64,000 bases of DNA, from positions 2,976,001 to 3,040,000 of the forward strand of contig NZ_CP046171.1 of assembly GCF_011801125.1 (NCBI RefSeq), read 5' to 3'. The translations under genes and the position numbers were made by a program. Shown in pieces: positions 62,881 through 64,000 of the stretch (position 1 is the first letter of the stretch; the number at the start of each line of letters is the position of its first letter). This DNA comes from Nocardia brasiliensis. Lineage in GTDB: Bacteria > Actinomycetota > Actinomycetes > Mycobacteriales > Mycobacteriaceae. The notes under the pieces were generated by a model. The model worked only from the letters and a program-made list of their open reading frames with translations, ran no database searches and was not told where the DNA came from.

Positions 62881-63723
62881 GTGGACACGGTGCGGTGGGT
62901 GGACACGGTGCGGTGGTCGGAGGCGGAATCCGACGCGTACGACGAGCGCCGCGCGGCCGCCGTCGAGCGGGAGCGGGCGCGGCGCGTGGCGGTGGTGGCG
63001 GCGTCGAACGCGGCCGTGGGTCCGGAGCATCCGGAGACCTTGGCGGCACGGGCTGATTTGCTCGACTACTGCGCGGATCAGCACCTCGGCGAGGTGCTCG
63101 ACGACGCGACCGCCCTGGAACGGGTGTGCCTGCGGGTGCTTGGCGCCGACCATCGGGTGAGCATCGCGGTGCGGGCCGTGCGGGCGGTCGAGCGGATCGA
63201 GTCCGACGCGGAGGCGCCCGCCGCGGTGCGCACGCTCGCGTCGCTGGTCGAGCGGCAGTGCGGCATCCTCGGTCCGGCCGATCCGGAAACGTTGCGACTG
63301 CGTCGGCTCCTGCTGGCACGTACTTGGCGGCACTATGAACTTGCCGGCGCGGGCGAGCCGGAAACCCGCGCGCGGCAGTGGGCCGAGCTGGTCGCCGACC
63401 ACGCGCGGCTGCTCGGCCCCGGCCATCCCGACACGCTGACCTGCTGGGAGCAGGAAGCCGCCGACTACTGCGAGTTCGGTGCTCATGTGCCCGAAGCCCG
63501 GCATTACGCCGCGCTGGCCGCCGATCGCACCCGGCTGCTCGGCGCGACGCATCCGGACACGCTGCGCAGCAGGACCGACCACGTGACCAGCTTGTTCGAG
63601 ACCGGCGACACGGCGGACCGCGCACTGTGGGCGCGATTGCACGTCGAATTGGTAGCTGATTGCGTACGGGTGCTCGGTCGCGACGACCCGCGCACCCAGC
63701 GAGCGGTGGAATCCGTGCCGTGA
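62881..63723 (+). CDS. TPR (kinesin-light-chain-like) repeat protein
   Basis: A 280-residue soluble protein made of helical repeats with the consensus LGPxHPDTL: VGPEHPETLAAR, LGADHRVSIAVR, LGPADPETLRLR, LGPGHPDTLTCW and LGATHPDTLRSR, about one each 40 residues, the pattern of KLC-type TPRs found in actinobacterial regulators. No effector domain is present. Start at GTG 62881. Function unknown; a protein-binding scaffold. Confidence 0.7.
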   Translation: MDTVRWVDTVRWSEAESDAYDERRAAAVERERARRVAVVAASNAAVGPEHPETLAARADLLDYCADQHLGEVLDDATALERVCLRVLGADHRVSIAVRAVRAVERIESDAEAPAAVRTLASLVERQCGILGPADPETLRLRRLLLARTWRHYELAGAGEPETRARQWAELVADHARLLGPGHPDTLTCWEQEAADYCEFGAHVPEARHYAALAADRTRLLGATHPDTLRSRTDHVTSLFETGDTADRALWARLHVELVADCVRVLGRDDPRTQRAVESVP

Positions 63724-63724
63724 G

Positions 63725-63747
63725 AACCGCCGTCGAACGTCGCGGTT
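63725..63747 (+). terminator. Possible hairpin terminator after the TPR gene
   Basis: AACCGC and GCGGTT, separated by 11 bases, follow the stop of the TPR gene; a T-rich stretch begins further on. The stem is only 6 bp. Sequence 63748-63966 is AT-richer and shows no gene. Confidence 0.3.
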
Positions 63748-63966
63748 GTATGGATTGTCTGATTTATCCCGGGCGTGCGCGAGACCGCTTATATGTTCTT
63801 CTGATTCGATTGCTATCGCGTTAGCAAATTTCCGGAATCAAGGGTGTAATCCGCGTCACATTGTCCGATTTGCTGGTAGTCGTCCAACTGCCCGCATGTT
63901 CGAATGTGCTGAGCGGGGCTAACTATCAGGATTCAATGGGATTTGCCGGAAGATCCAGGAGTTTGG

Positions 63967-64000
63967 ATGTTCGTCTCAACGCTCGGCAGACTGCAAGTCA
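63967..64000 (+). CDS. Start of a gene cut by the window edge
   Basis: AGGAG lies seven bases before an ATG at 63967, and the frame reads MFVSTLGRLQV to the end. The LGxLxV opening is like that of AfsR/SARP regulators, but only eleven codons are visible, so this is a guess. Confidence 0.4.
   Translation, partial: MFVSTLGRLQV

Noticed and set aside
1..64000. CRISPR arrays, tRNA or rRNA genes, insertion sequences and prophage genes
   Set aside because: I looked for regularly spaced repeats, tRNA-like cloverleaf ends and transposase or integrase motifs and saw none I could support.

Overview
The window is high-GC actinobacterial DNA. An MspA-type porin, an actinobacterial 20S proteasome beta subunit, a Tat-exported rubber oxygenase (Lcp), an F420-type luciferase-like oxidoreductase and many GTG/TTG starts with purine-rich ribosome sites point to the Mycobacteriales, most likely Nocardia or a close relative. 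I saw no rRNA, tRNA, CRISPR array, transposase or integrase, so this reads as a chromosomal segment rich in cell-envelope and secreted functions.

Layout. 1-8.4 kb: a mixed set of a secreted HExxH protein, a DMT exporter divergent from a CGNR regulator, YaeQ, an M20 lipoprotein peptidase, a class-I amidotransferase, a DUF6194-like protein and a double-MerR regulator. 8.4-12.2 kb: a TerD protein divergent from two tandem MutS-like ATPases, the first carrying a frameshift. 12.5-15.6 kb: TetR / ABC-F ATPase / hexapeptide acetyltransferase, which looks like an antibiotic self-protection module. 15.7-17.6 kb: a Tat-exported sulfatase and a decayed galactonate-dehydratase tail. 17.8-25.6 kb: a translationally coupled BcsB-like protein, a polytopic membrane protein, a processive family-2 glycosyltransferase and a GT39-like membrane protein, facing a glycoside-hydrolase lipoprotein; this resembles a cellulose-synthase-type exopolysaccharide machine with unusual parts. 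25.8-29.7 kb: secreted proteins including two unrelated papain-fold proteases. 29.7-35.6 kb: an fPKR-like F420 enzyme, a PepSY protein, the rubber oxygenase Lcp, a gene remnant, an acyl-CoA synthetase-like protein lacking the usual catalytic lysine, and a small unknown. 36.1-41.9 kb: an orphan proteasome beta subunit, a membrane protein, the porin, a PIG-L deacetylase fused to a CBM9-like domain, and a type-B carboxylesterase.

42.1-62.8 kb is a Wzx/Wzy-type surface-polysaccharide locus. On the minus strand are the initiating sugar-phosphate transferase and a pyruvyl transferase. After a 0.5-kb AT-richer control region, a long plus-strand chain of mostly 4-bp-overlapping genes encodes nucleotide-sugar enzymes (C-methyltransferase, cytidylyltransferase, PIG-L deacetylase, SDR epimerase), five glycosyltransferases, a flippase, a polymerase-like protein, a Wzz/Wzc-like protein with a ruined P-loop, a beta-helix protein and a class-III aminotransferase. 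A dTDP-4-keto-sugar 3,5-epimerase-like gene lies antisense inside the chain. A TPR protein follows, and a new gene begins at the right edge.

How they may work together: the 17.8-25.6 kb and 42-62.8 kb regions each look self-contained for building and exporting a cell-surface glycan. The parts that do not fit textbook versions are the clearest leads: the membrane protein beside the BcsB-like gene, the degenerate Wzc, the degenerate second methyltransferase, and the orphan PrcB.
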